DNA from: Pseudomonas denitrificans (nom. rej.)
GTDB lineage: Bacteria; Pseudomonadota; Gammaproteobacteria; Pseudomonadales; Pseudomonadaceae
Length of the DNA: 64,000 nucleotides
Reading direction: 5' to 3'
Assembly: GCF_008807415.1 (NCBI RefSeq)
Contig: NZ_CP043626.1
Span: forward strand, 1,922,001 to 1,986,000
Shown piece after piece: positions 18,606 through 27,335 of the stretch (its first letter is position 1; each line of letters opens with the position of its first letter). A program made the position numbers and the translations under genes. Below the pieces are notes generated by a model, which saw only the letters and a program-made list of their open reading frames with translations, was not told where the DNA came from and ran no database searches.

Positions 18606-21068
18606 CTATGCGCCAGCGAGGCCGCTTTCCAGGTGCTTACCGGCATCGATGGCCAGCTTCAATTGATGCTGTAGCGCATGCATCTCGTCGAGTACATCGT
18701 GCAGGCGCGCTTGCAGCTCGTCCTGGGGCGCATCTTTTCGGCAGGCGCGTTCGAGTCCAATGAGTCGCTCGAACAGCCCGGCCGCTCCGATCAGCGACAC
18801 AGCACTGCGAATTCGATGAGCAAGATCAGCCAGCGCCACTAGATCACGGCGCTGCAGCAGCGGCTCCAATTGCGTCAGATCCTTGCCGTTCGCACTGTGC
18901 AGGCGTTGGAGAAGGTCCACAACCAACGCCGGATCGTTGCACGACATAGCCAGCACCGCGTTGTGGTCGAAGGCACCGAGCGCGCTCTGGACAGCCGTTC
19001 CACCTCTGCGCTGCAGATAGGAGCGAAGCTCTTGTAGGCCGATTGGCTTGAACAGGCAGTCGTCCATGCCTGCATCGCGGCAACGTTGTACTTCATCGGG
19101 CTGGGCATTCGCAGTAAGGCCCAGAATGGTACAGCGGGGTGCTTTCCTCTCCCGCTCGATATCGCGGATACTGCCGGCCAGTACATATCCGCTGATGTCT
19201 GGCATGAAGCAATCCGTGATCACCATATCGAAGTCGCCGGCCTGCCAAGACGTCAGCGCATCTCGAGCATTGTCGGCTACGACCACCTGGTGTCCCAAGT
19301 GGTCTAGCTGCCGGGACAGAAGTAACAAATTGGCCTCGTGATCGTCGACGATCAGAATCTTCATCGGAGTTGACGCACTCTGCGGCGGACACGCCAAGAC
19401 GGCCGCGTTGCTCAAGGGCGCAAGCACACTGCAAAGCAATTGCACGCTGACAGTCGTCCCCTGCCCCGGCAAACTCTCGATGCACAGACACCCACCCATC
19501 ATCTCGGCGAGAGTGCGGCATATCGTCAGTCCGAGCCCGGTTCCTCCCCGCGAAGCCCTCCCCGCCAGCGCCTGCTGGAAAGGCTCGCAGACATGCGCCA
19601 ACTCGTCTCCCGTCATGCCTATGCCGCTGTCCTTTACGGCCATATGAAGCATGATGCGCTCGTCTGCCAAAAGCTCACTTCGAACTTCGATATGGACGAA
19701 GCCGACATCGGTGAACTTGATTGCATTGCTCACCAGGTTGAAGAGGATTTGCTTGAAACGAAGCGGATCGATCATCACGTCACCGATGCCGTCCAACAGC
19801 ATTTCCAGCCTGAGCTGCAGTCCCTTCTGCCGCGCAAGCCCCTCGAAGACGCGCGCTACCGATTCCACCAATTCGCGCAGACTGGCGCGTTCAGGCACCA
19901 GCGCCAGGTGCCCTGCTTCAATCTTCGCGACATCCAGAATGTCGCCGAGCAACAACAGCAACCCTTTGGCGGAGTCGTAGGCGACTTCAATTGGGTTTCC
20001 GTCATCGCGCGCCCTCTCCTGGGGATTCATCTGGGCGAGTTCTAACATGCCGATGATCGCGTTCATGGGCGTGCGAATCTCATGACTCATTGTGGCGAGA
20101 AAGGTACTTTTGGCGCGATTAGCCTCTTCCGCCTGATCCTTGGCTAGTTGGACTTCATGGTGAAGGCGCTCGCGCTCGGTCACATCGATCCAGCCACAAA
20201 CCAGACCCGCAATCTCTGCTCCGCCATTGCGATAAGGCGTGGCCCAATGGTGGACTTCTCGCCTTTCTCCGCGTACAAGCCAGACCCGATCTCTCGACAG
20301 GCTTTGCGCTTGATCCATGTGCGCCAGGTACTCCTGATGGAGCTTCTGCGCATCCGTTTCTGACAACCATTTGTTGTCAGTCAAGCGCGTGCCCTGCGCC
20401 TCCTTCCGGATCATGCCGGTGTACTCAAGGAAGTTGCGATTGCAGGTGATCAGTCGACCGGCACGGTCGCGCACAGAGATGGGATGGGGAATGCCGTCGA
20501 TCATCGCGCGCTTGAACTCGAGGCGATCGATCAGTTCCCGCTGCGATACCGCTCGGCTTCGCATCTTGGTCAATAACCGCCAGTTCCACATCAATACGCC
20601 GAGAAGGATCGCTATTGCGCCCCAGAAGACTCTGACCAACTGATCCTGATAGCCGTTCCAGAGGTCGGTGATCGACTTGAGACTGGCTATCCAGCGAGTG
20701 AGGAAGCTAACACTCGTGGTCGGCCGCTCATTCAGCACCACAGATGATCGGCCTGGAGCGACTTGCGGTTCAGGAAGAGAGACGGATGTCGATGCCGCAC
20801 CGAGATTTTCCGCTAGGCGCCCTTTTGAAACTATGTGAGTCTGAGCATCGCGGAGATTCAAGCTATTGATTGAACGGACCGAACCTTGAACTATCGGCTC
20901 GCCGAGCTGCCAGGGTGTGCCCGCTTCATTGATATTTGCCCTCAACACGCTGGAGCCAAATAAGGAGCCAACTCCTAGCACGCTGACGCTAGTAGTGCTC
21001 GCTTCCGGAAAACATCCAAACAGAATCAAGCTCCCAAGCAGGATAACTATCAAATAGAAGGTTTTCAT
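18606..21068 (-). CDS. BvgS/EvgS-like hybrid histidine kinase without periplasmic sensor domain
   Basis: 820 residues from MKTFYLIVIL. The N-terminus has a lipobox-like LILFGC (Cys19), about 125 residues of undomained sequence, a membrane helix (about 147-163), PAS (about 183-300), HisKA with FLATMSHEIRTPMN (His329), HATPase_c (Asn448; DSGIGM; GGTGLGL), receiver (VDDHE; Asp619; KPIG) and a C-terminal HPt domain (AHRIRS, His751). This is the unorthodox BvgS/EvgS relay order, but the Venus-flytrap sensor modules of BvgS are missing. The start at 21068 lies 7 bases after the stop of the response-regulator gene; an earlier ATG at 21101 would overlap that gene and disrupt the signal sequence. The cognate partner is surely the upstream BvgA-like protein. 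Confidence 0.92.
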   Translation of the reverse strand: MKTFYLIVILLGSLILFGCFPEASTTSVSVLGVGSLFGSSVLRANINEAGTPWQLGEPIVQGSVRSINSLNLRDAQTHIVSKGRLAENLGAASTSVSLPEPQVAPGRSSVVLNERPTTSVSFLTRWIASLKSITDLWNGYQDQLVRVFWGAIAILLGVLMWNWRLLTKMRSRAVSQRELIDRLEFKRAMIDGIPHPISVRDRAGRLITCNRNFLEYTGMIRKEAQGTRLTDNKWLSETDAQKLHQEYLAHMDQAQSLSRDRVWLVRGERREVHHWATPYRNGGAEIAGLVCGWIDVTERERLHHEVQLAKDQAEEANRAKSTFLATMSHEIRTPMNAIIGMLELAQMNPQERARDDGNPIEVAYDSAKGLLLLLGDILDVAKIEAGHLALVPERASLRELVESVARVFEGLARQKGLQLRLEMLLDGIGDVMIDPLRFKQILFNLVSNAIKFTDVGFVHIEVRSELLADERIMLHMAVKDSGIGMTGDELAHVCEPFQQALAGRASRGGTGLGLTICRTLAEMMGGCLCIESLPGQGTTVSVQLLCSVLAPLSNAAVLACPPQSASTPMKILIVDDHEANLLLLSRQLDHLGHQVVVADNARDALTSWQAGDFDMVITDCFMPDISGYVLAGSIRDIERERKAPRCTILGLTANAQPDEVQRCRDAGMDDCLFKPIGLQELRSYLQRRGGTAVQSALGAFDHNAVLAMSCNDPALVVDLLQRLHSANGKDLTQLEPLLQRRDLVALADLAHRIRSAVSLIGAAGLFERLIGLERACRKDAPQDELQARLHDVLDEMHALQHQLKLAIDAGKHLESGLAGA

Positions 21069-21075
21069 TTCAGGC

Positions 21076-21705
21076 TCACACGAGAGAATTACGTTTTGCA
21101 AATTCTTGCAGTTGCACTATGTCCGTAATTCCAAGCTTCGCTAATAATCGGCATTTGTAAGTACTGATAGTCTTAACGCTTAGCATCATTTCGCGAGCAG
21201 CTTCTGCTGCGCTAGTGCCTGCGGCCAAGTATTGCATGACCATTACTTCCTGGTCAGTAAGGCTGGCCATCTTCCGATAATCCCCGCGCTGTGGGTCAGT
21301 TACCTGTAGTTCGTCAAATCTACTGTGCGCTGGCAGATCGCTGTATCCACTCAAAGTTGATTTAACGCCTTGCAAGAGGTCCTCCAGACCGCTCTTCTTA
21401 CAGACGAACGTAGAGGCACCTGCCATTTCGCATCGTTTGGCGAGTATCTCTGCGGGCATACTGCTGAGCACCAAAATCTTGGTGTTGAGTCCGGTGCCCA
21501 CGATGCGTCGGATGACTTCCAATCCTTGCAGTCTCGGAATACGAATATCCAGAATCACCAAGTCTGGAGCCAGCTCTCGATGTTTAACCAGAGCTTCGAC
21601 TCCATTCTCTGCCTCGCCTACCACGTCAAAGCCATTTCTTTCGAGGATTGAACGAACGGCCAGCCGAATCATCGGATGGTCGTCTACGACAAGAACGCTG
21701 CTCAT
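21076..21705 (-). CDS. BvgA/EvgA-like NarL-family response regulator
   Basis: 209 residues. The receiver has VVDDHPMIR, phospho-acceptor Asp in LVILDIRIPRLQGLEV and Lys in FVCKKSG; the C-terminal LuxR-type HTH has LTDQEVMVMQYLAAGTSAAEAA and SVKTISTYKCRLLAKLGI. All key residues are intact, so this is the working phosphorylated output of the system. The ATG at 21705 follows GGTGAG; a GTG three codons upstream (21714) is possible. It is first in a minus-strand cluster with the BvgS-like kinase and probably controls the adhesin locus and itself. Confidence 0.92.
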   Translation of the reverse strand: MSSVLVVDDHPMIRLAVRSILERNGFDVVGEAENGVEALVKHRELAPDLVILDIRIPRLQGLEVIRRIVGTGLNTKILVLSSMPAEILAKRCEMAGASTFVCKKSGLEDLLQGVKSTLSGYSDLPAHSRFDELQVTDPQRGDYRKMASLTDQEVMVMQYLAAGTSAAEAAREMMLSVKTISTYKCRLLAKLGITDIVQLQEFAKRNSLV

Positions 21706-21800
21706 CTTACTCACCGCAAGGGGGTTCTAACGGCGCCCACAATATGTCCGAAGTTTTTTTTGTCGATAGATTCAGATATGCCCTACCACACTAAAGGCGA

Positions 21801-21831
21801 ATTCCTACAAGAAAATCTATGGATTCCTACA
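21801..21831 (+). promoter_or_regulatory. Two ATTCCTACA boxes upstream of the BvgA-like gene
   Basis: ATTCCTACA occurs at 21801-21809 and again at 21823-21831, 22 bp apart (two helical turns), about 100-125 bases before the regulator start. The core TTCCTAC also appears before the adhesin and pseudo-receiver genes. It recalls, from memory, the TTC-TACA half-site of the related E. coli regulator EvgA. The surrounding 21706-22321 stretch is AT-rich, with no confident gene. Confidence 0.5.
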
Positions 21832-22321
21832 TGCATCCTGAGCAATAGAGCACGGTTACGGTGCTTGCATGGAACAAAACCATCCAGGAATGGCGTTGTA
21901 CGAAACGGCTCCACCAAATATTTAGTGGAGTTTCTGCCGCACGCCGATATGCCCTAGCATGGGCATGATGAGTTACAAAACCACTAATTATCCAGTCGTT
22001 TACTGAATGAGGTTGCCGGCAAGCATCCTTTAACTCAGTCACTAGAGCGTTGAACCGGGAGTAGTCGCTGAGTATGATTGGAGGATGGTATCAGCGAGCA
22101 TATTGACTAGGGCGAACCCGTACCTCGAGCTTCTTGGATCACTATCACAAAGACTTCCAGCATATGCCCGAATCTTCTTGGCAAGCGCAGTAATCGTTTC
22201 AGTAAAATATATAAGCGGCTCAGCCATGAAATTGTTATTGAATTAAGTGACGCGAAGCGTATTGATCAAACTCTAGTCAGCACGACCCAATCCCAGACTC
22301 GAATCTGTTCAGAAACCCGCT

Positions 22322-22500
22322 CTAGAATTCGCGCGGTATCAGATCGCCAGAGTGCCCCTCAATTTCATTAGCGTCTTTGCCCCCAGTCGGGTCAACATAG
22401 CTGATCGGGCCTAGCCTATCCGTTAATAGGTAGTACCTCCACACCTGCGGCCGTCCGAGTCCAGATATCAGCAATAGACCACACGCACGGCCCTTTCCAT
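22322..22500 (-). other. Possible remnant of an Rhs/YD-repeat type protein end
   Basis: The minus-strand frame ends with PISYVDPTGG and a short tail (EIEGHSGDLIPREF). The DPTG-type block is reminiscent of the junction just before the variable toxin tip of Rhs/polymorphic toxins. No start codon or further Rhs core is present, so at most this is a fragment. The support is one short motif. Confidence 0.2.
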
Positions 22501-22532
22501 GGCATGTATTCAGCGTGGTGAAGAGGTGCCAG

Positions 22533-22805
22533 CTAATCGCCCGTCGGCGACTCCGGCGAGACTGTGAAGTCGATGCGCTGCAACAACTCGAGCAGAAACA
22601 TCGCCACCTCAGCACTGAAGCTGAAACGCGCTATCCCCTCCTTGGTTATCCCCGGGATCTCCATGCACTTCGCGTCCAGGCAGATTCTGTTGTTGACCAG
22701 TTTTGCCTGTAGCGGTGGCTCGATGAAAAACTCGATCATCGGCTGTCCACGGTGAATCGCAGCGCGTAGCTCCTTAAGCTTCTCGAGATCGATCTGGTCA
22801 CTCAT
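22533..22805 (-). CDS. Small hypothetical protein
   Basis: 90 residues beginning MSDQIDLEKLKELRAAIHRG, with a strong GGGAGG ribosome-binding site before the ATG at 22805. It has no signal peptide or membrane helix and is mixed alpha/beta by appearance (MIEFFIEPPLQAKLV, ARFSFSAEVAMFLLELLQRI). I do not recognise a family. It lies just upstream of the Rhs-like fragment and 100 bases from the IS1182 end. An immunity-type role is only a thought from context. Confidence 0.5.
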   Translation of the reverse strand: MSDQIDLEKLKELRAAIHRGQPMIEFFIEPPLQAKLVNNRICLDAKCMEIPGITKEGIARFSFSAEVAMFLLELLQRIDFTVSPESPTGD

Positions 22806-22905
22806 CCATGCCTCCCGATGTAGATTTTTTCCCACGAACTCAACCCAGATAAAATCCTCTTAGGCGGCTATAGGGTGTAGCAGTCACTCACCAACGGCAG
22901 TAATC

Positions 22906-24580
22906 GGCCCAGACCGTGTAAAAACGCAGCGGGTTGGATGGCTGGTTTTGAATTTGTTTTAGCGGCCCCCAGAGGCCCTATGGGCTTCTGGCGTGTCGAC
23001 CCGAGTCATTCAACTGATTTGGCAACTGCGGCCTCCGCGATGCTGTACGACGAGTTCATCGAGCCGCAAAGACGGTTTCAGGCCCTCATCGCGGCCATCA
23101 GCGCACTGCTGCCCAGCAGGCTCAGCACCCGTTTGAAGTTGTAGGCGAGTGCATGCAGGCTCATTTCCGTGCTTACCCGGTCGAGCGTTCGGGTGAGGAA
23201 ATGGGTGGCGCCCATCCAGGCCTTCAGCGTGCCAAATGGATGCTCCACTGTCTGGCGGCGGATGCGCATCATCTCCGACGCTTGATCCAAGCGGGACTGC
23301 ATATCCTCAAGCACGGCCTCATGTTCCCAGCGACTCACCCGGCGCTGTGGGCTCGGTGTGCAGCGCTCCTTCAACGTACAACCTTGGCAATGCGAGCTCC
23401 AGTAGCGGTGCAGCTTCAGCCCTTTCTCGACGCTTGAGAAACGCCAAATCAGGCTTTGCCCAACAGGGCATCGGTACTCGTTCCTGGCTGCGTCATAGAT
23501 GAAATCACTTTTGCCAAAGCGGCCAGCCGCTGTTGCGCCCGAAGTCAGCGTCTTGGGTACGAAAACAGTGATTCCAGCTTCATGGCACGCCAGGATTTCT
23601 TCGCCTTTGAAATACCCTCTGTCGGCAACCGCCGAGAGTACCTCGACCCCCATGGCTGCTCGCGCTTGCTTGGCCATCGAACTCAGTTGGTCGCGATCAA
23701 CACCGTCGTTCGTGACCTCGTGGGTCACTATCAGGTGGTGCTTCGCGTCAACCGCTGCCTGCACGTTGTAGCCGACCATTCCGGTACCACGGGTCTTCAT
23801 TGAGCGGGCATCGGGATCGGTCAGGGAGATCTGTCTTTCCGGCGTTTTGTTGAGCTGAATCTCGATTTCCTTGAGCTCCTGCATCTTGGCTTTCAAGGTC
23901 TCGATCTTGTCGCGCAGACGTTCGGCTTTGACCTGAGCAACGGCAGGCTCCTGACGATCTACAGTATCGAGCGCCGTCAGGTAACGATTAATGCTCGACT
24001 CGATCTCCTCCATTCGACGTTGCAGCTTGGCACTGGTGAAGTTGCGGTCGCGATTGTTGACCGCCTTGAACTTGCTACCGTCGATGGCCACCAGCGCTTC
24101 GGCGAACAAACCGAGTTGTTGGCACAGCACCACGAACTGCCGGCAGACACCACGTATGGCTTTGCCGTTGTCCTTGCGGAAGTTGGCGATGGTCTTGAAG
24201 TCCGGCGTCAGACGTCCGGTCAGCCACATCAGTTCGACGTTGCGCTGGGCCTCGCGCTCAAGCCGGCGACTGGATTGGATGCGATTGAGATAGCCGTAGA
24301 TATAGATCTTCAGCAGGACGGCAGGGTGGTACGCGGGGCGACCGGTTTCTGCCGGGACGATACCGTCGAAGCCCAGCCTACCGAGGTCGAGTTCATCGAC
24401 GAACACATCGACTACTCGAACAGGGTTGGTGTCCGCGACGTAATCATCCAGGCGCTCGGGCAGTAGCGTGGTTTGACCTCGATGTTCTCCCTGGATAAAA
24501 CGCTTCATGAACCGCCCCCGCTCTGAAACCCGTCGGCAGCATAGCAAGGGCGCTGGCTACGTTTTTACACGGCCTGGGCC
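22906..24580 (-). mobile_element. IS1182-family insertion sequence
   Basis: 1675 bp bounded by 21-bp inverted repeats at 22906-22926 and 24560-24580 that differ at one base (GGCCCAG A/G CCGTGTAAAAACG). It contains one intact transposase gene on the minus strand. No clear target duplication is seen (left flank gtaatc, right flank agaagc). It lies between the small hypothetical gene and the solitary IS3-type end. Confidence 0.92.
23078..24508 (-). CDS. IS1182-family DDE transposase
   Basis: 476 residues from MKRFIQGEHRGQTTLLPERL. The N-terminal DUF772-type domain (RPAYHPAVLLKIYIYGYLN, SSRRLEREAQRNVELMWLTG) is followed by the first catalytic Asp in ALVAIDGSKFKAVN, a coiled coil (about 160-230), a second Asp in SAVADRGYFKGEE and the late Glu in RRQTVEHPFGTLKAWMG. 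The Cys-rich CQGCTLKERC stretch is typical of the family. The open frame is intact, so this copy may still be active. The ATG at 24508 is chosen over a longer frame that would run into the right inverted repeat. Confidence 0.93.
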   Translation of the reverse strand: MKRFIQGEHRGQTTLLPERLDDYVADTNPVRVVDVFVDELDLGRLGFDGIVPAETGRPAYHPAVLLKIYIYGYLNRIQSSRRLEREAQRNVELMWLTGRLTPDFKTIANFRKDNGKAIRGVCRQFVVLCQQLGLFAEALVAIDGSKFKAVNNRDRNFTSAKLQRRMEEIESSINRYLTALDTVDRQEPAVAQVKAERLRDKIETLKAKMQELKEIEIQLNKTPERQISLTDPDARSMKTRGTGMVGYNVQAAVDAKHHLIVTHEVTNDGVDRDQLSSMAKQARAAMGVEVLSAVADRGYFKGEEILACHEAGITVFVPKTLTSGATAAGRFGKSDFIYDAARNEYRCPVGQSLIWRFSSVEKGLKLHRYWSSHCQGCTLKERCTPSPQRRVSRWEHEAVLEDMQSRLDQASEMMRIRRQTVEHPFGTLKAWMGATHFLTRTLDRVSTEMSLHALAYNFKRVLSLLGSSALMAAMRA

Positions 24581-24762
24581 AGAAGCGGACGCTAGCTCCT
24601 TCAGGAGGGAAAAGGCGTCGTCTGGCCTGGAACGTGAATAGTTCGTGCGAGAGACACTGAGGAAATCGGTTTGGCTGACTAGACGATCCAGCGCGTCAAA
24701 TCTGCTGAATTGGCACAGCGTAGGCCGGGGATGTCTATCGTACCGGGGGTAGTCCATAGCTC

Positions 24763-24796
24763 TTAACTACCTGTCCACCAGCTCCGGGACAGACCA
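24763..24796 (-). repeat. Solitary IS3-type terminal repeat, inverted relative to the copy at 7307
   Basis: On the minus strand from 24796 the sequence begins TGGTCTGTCCCGG and continues with CTGGTGGACAGGTAGTTAA, matching the left end of the IS at 7307-7340 over about 34 bases with three differences. No transposase lies next to it, so it is a remnant. The 24581-24762 stretch between it and the IS1182 element holds nothing recognisable. Confidence 0.8.
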
Positions 24797-24804
24797 GATG
24801 AACA

Positions 24805-24831
24805 GCGAGGCTCCGGCCAGCGGAGCCTCGC
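24805..24831 (-). terminator. Terminator hairpin after etfA
   Basis: A perfect 11-bp stem, GCGAGGCTCCG / CGGAGCCTCGC with loop GCCAG, lies just after the etfA stop. The usual U-tract is missing because the IS3-type end begins 9 bases further on, which suggests the insertion removed it. Confidence 0.75.
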
Positions 24832-24840
24832 GCTGGAAAC

Positions 24841-25770
24841 TCAGATCGCCTTTTCCAGCTCTGGTATCAGCTCGAACAGATCGCCAACCAAGCCGTAGTC
24901 GGCAACCTGAAAGATCGGCGCCTCTTCGTCCTTGTTGATCGCGACGATCACTTTCGAATCCTTCATGCCCGCCAGGTGCTGGATGGCGCCGGAGATGCCG
25001 ACGGCCACGTACAGCTGCGGAGCGACGATCTTGCCGGTCTGGCCGACCTGCATGTCGTTCGGCACGAAGCCGGCGTCAACGGCAGCACGGGAAGCGCCGA
25101 CGGCAGCGCCCAGCTTGTCAGCCAGGGAGTAAAGGATGCTGAAGTTGTCGCCATTGCCCATGCCGCGGCCGCCGGAAACGACGATCTTGGCAGCAGTCAG
25201 TTCCGGACGGTCGGACTTGGCCAGCTCTTCACCGACGAAGGCGGACTTGCCGGCATCGGCCGGGCCGGAAACAGCTTCAACAGCGGCGGAACCACCTTCG
25301 GCAGCAACGGCGTCGAAGCCGGTGCCACGCACGGTGATCACTTTCACCGCAGCCGAGGACTGCACGGTAGCGATGGCATTACCGGCATAGATCGGGCGCT
25401 TGAAGGTGTCGGCGCTGACCACTTCGATGATTTCGGAGATCTGGTCGACGTCCAGCAGGGCGGCAACGCGTGGCAGGAAGTTCTTGCCGTTGGTGGTGGC
25501 CGGAGCCAGCACGTGGCTGTAACCGTTGCCAAGCTCAGCGACCAGCGGAGCGACGTTCTCCGGCAGCTGGTGAGCGTAGGCAGCGTTGTCGGCGACAAGC
25601 ACCTTGGCAACACCTGCGATCTTGGCAGCGGCTTCAGCCACGCCACCGACGTTCTGGCCAGCGACCAGCACGGCGATGTCACCACCGATCTTCTGCGCAG
25701 CAGCAACAGTGTTCAGAGTGGCAGCGCCCAGTGCGCCGTTGTTGTGCTCAGCGATTACCAGGATAGCCAT
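24841..25770 (-). CDS. etfA: Electron-transfer flavoprotein alpha subunit
   Basis: 309 residues, nearly identical in wording to the Pseudomonas aeruginosa EtfA as remembered ([20 protein letters not shown] start). The C-terminal FAD-binding domain shows [33 protein letters not shown] and [14 protein letters not shown]. With EtfB it carries electrons from acyl-CoA dehydrogenases to ETF-ubiquinone oxidoreductase. Its ATG shares one base with the etfB stop (TGATG), so the two are translationally coupled. The neighbouring acyl-CoA dehydrogenase genes would feed it. No ETF-QO gene is present here. Confidence 0.96.
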   Translation of the reverse strand: MAILVIAEHNNGALGAATLNTVAAAQKIGGDIAVLVAGQNVGGVAEAAAKIAGVAKVLVADNAAYAHQLPENVAPLVAELGNGYSHVLAPATTNGKNFLPRVAALLDVDQISEIIEVVSADTFKRPIYAGNAIATVQSSAAVKVITVRGTGFDAVAAEGGSAAVEAVSGPADAGKSAFVGEELAKSDRPELTAAKIVVSGGRGMGNGDNFSILYSLADKLGAAVGASRAAVDAGFVPNDMQVGQTGKIVAPQLYVAVGISGAIQHLAGMKDSKVIVAINKDEEAPIFQVADYGLVGDLFELIPELEKAI

Positions 25771-26519
25771 CAGATTACTTTCGCCTCGTTCTTTAGTTTC
25801 TCGACCAGTTCAGCAACGGACTTGACCTTGATGCCGGCGCTGCGGGCAGCCGGAGCTTCGACTTTCACGGTCTTCACGGTGGAAGCGGTGGAAACGCCCA
25901 GGGCGTCCGGGGTCACCACGTCCAGCGGCTTCTTCTTCGCCTTCATGATGTTGGGCAGCGACGCGTAGCGCGGCTCATTCAGGCGCAGGTCGGTGGTGAC
26001 GATTGCCGGCAGGTTCAGGGCAACGGTCTGCAGGCCGCCGTCGATTTCACGGGTGACGTTGACCTTGTCGCCAGCCACTTCGACCTTGGAGGCGAAGGTG
26101 CCCTGGGCGTAGCCGGTCAGCGCAGCCAGCATCTGGCCGGTCTGGTTGTTGTCGCTGTCGATGGCCTGCTTGCCGAGGATGATCAGTTGCGGCTGCTCCC
26201 GGTCCAGCAGCGCCTTCAACGCCTTGGCGATGGCCAGCGAACCTAGCTCCGCCTCACTCTCCACTAGTGTGGCGCGGTCGGCACCCAGGGCTAACGCGGT
26301 ACGCAATTGTTCCTGGGCTGCGCTCGAACCGACGGTGACCACCACCACTTCACCGGCGATGCCCTGCTCTTTCAGGCGCACCGCCTCTTCCACGGCGATC
26401 TCGCAGAAGGGATTGAGGGCCATTTTCACGTTGGCCAGGTCGACGCCGGATTGGTCCGCCTTGACGCGAACCTTGACGTTGAAGTCGACCACGCGCTTGA
26501 CGGCAACGAGGACTTTCAT
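25770..26519 (-). CDS. etfB: Electron-transfer flavoprotein beta subunit
   Basis: 249 residues from [20 protein letters not shown]. It has the ETF-beta signature region ([26 protein letters not shown], split here by description) and the AMP-binding region around [23 protein letters not shown]. The start at 26519 follows GGGAG; a longer frame upstream has no similarity. It is first in the etfBA pair and is divergent from the catabolic genes beginning at 27336, with the sulfatase remnant in between. Confidence 0.96.
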   Translation of the reverse strand: MKVLVAVKRVVDFNVKVRVKADQSGVDLANVKMALNPFCEIAVEEAVRLKEQGIAGEVVVVTVGSSAAQEQLRTALALGADRATLVESEAELGSLAIAKALKALLDREQPQLIILGKQAIDSDNNQTGQMLAALTGYAQGTFASKVEVAGDKVNVTREIDGGLQTVALNLPAIVTTDLRLNEPRYASLPNIMKAKKKPLDVVTPDALGVSTASTVKTVKVEAPAARSAGIKVKSVAELVEKLKNEAKVI

Positions 26520-26706
26520 CTGGGGACTCCCTAAAAAAACCGGACCTGGTGGCCCGGAAACATATATGGACAGATTCCAAGGTGAACCGGCCCAAACCAG
26601 CCGCCGCACTATAGGACTGGCTTCGGCAGGTTCTCCCCTCCCCCTAAGGGAGGCGGTGGCGGACGCCGCAGGGGGCGACCGCACAGATACGCCATGGACT
26701 CAGTCG

Positions 26707-26937
26707 CGAGGATTGCTCGCCATAGGCATGGGTGAAGAGCTCCCCTTCCTTGGCGATACGGTCGATGTTCGGCGTCTCGTAGCCCATCATCCCCTGGTTG
26801 TAGGCGCTCAGATTGAAGTAGCCGATATCGTCGCCGAAGATCACCAAGATGTTCGGTTTGTCGGTGGCGTGGACAAGACAAACCGCGTCCGCCAGCGCGG
26901 CCGCCAGGGCAAGCCTGGCAAAGCGTTTTCCGCTTGT
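26707..26937 (-). pseudogene. Truncated sulfatase (N-terminal fragment)
   Basis: The minus-strand frame encodes a signal-peptide-like [21 protein letters not shown] followed by [17 protein letters not shown] and [19 protein letters not shown], the unmistakable start of an arylsulfatase (metal-binding Asp-Asp in GDD). Similarity ends at GEQS, immediately before the position of the Cys/Ser converted to formylglycine (C-x-P/A-x-R). The remaining roughly 400 residues are absent. There is also no ATG; an ACG stands where MKTSG would start. The gene is dead. Confidence 0.8.
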
Positions 26938-27335
26938 TTTCGTGCGTCTTCTCGGCAGGTGAGGGGTGCGGCCACCCGCCCACCGGGCCGGAGCTGGCCG
27001 CTCGCCGGCGATACTAGTTTCCGGCTGTCCCGCGAGAGCCCCGCTATTGGAGGGGGCAGCCCCTGACGCCCGTGCGCCCCCTCGCCACGGGGGGCGGGGG
27101 ACAGCGCGCCGCGCCTTACCCTGCCCGCCACATGGCCGGTCGGCGTGAGGGCGCTCCACGCAAGGCACCTTCCCGTCGGCGGGCCATCCCTCGCCTGCCG
27201 CCCTCCCCTAGCATCCCCCCCTCTCATAAAGGGAGGACCGCCGCGGGTGGCATTCCTGATTCACTGCCACACCGGCCGGCCCCGCGCCGCCAACCCGCCA
27301 TTCGCGCCTGCCGCACCAAGACCGACGAGGGACAG
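26938..27335 (+). promoter_or_regulatory. GC-rich intergenic region before the first acyl-CoA dehydrogenase gene
   Basis: About 400 bases with several C/G foldback sequences (for example CGCCCCC...GGGGGGCG near 27087-27110 and CCCTCT...AGGG near 27216-27235). No similarity to a gene is seen in any frame. The promoter of the 27336 operon should lie in its right half. Confidence 0.35.

Noticed and set aside
22042..22227. 61-codon leftward frame in the AT-rich gap
   Set aside because: It has no ribosome-binding site and no similarity; likely chance.
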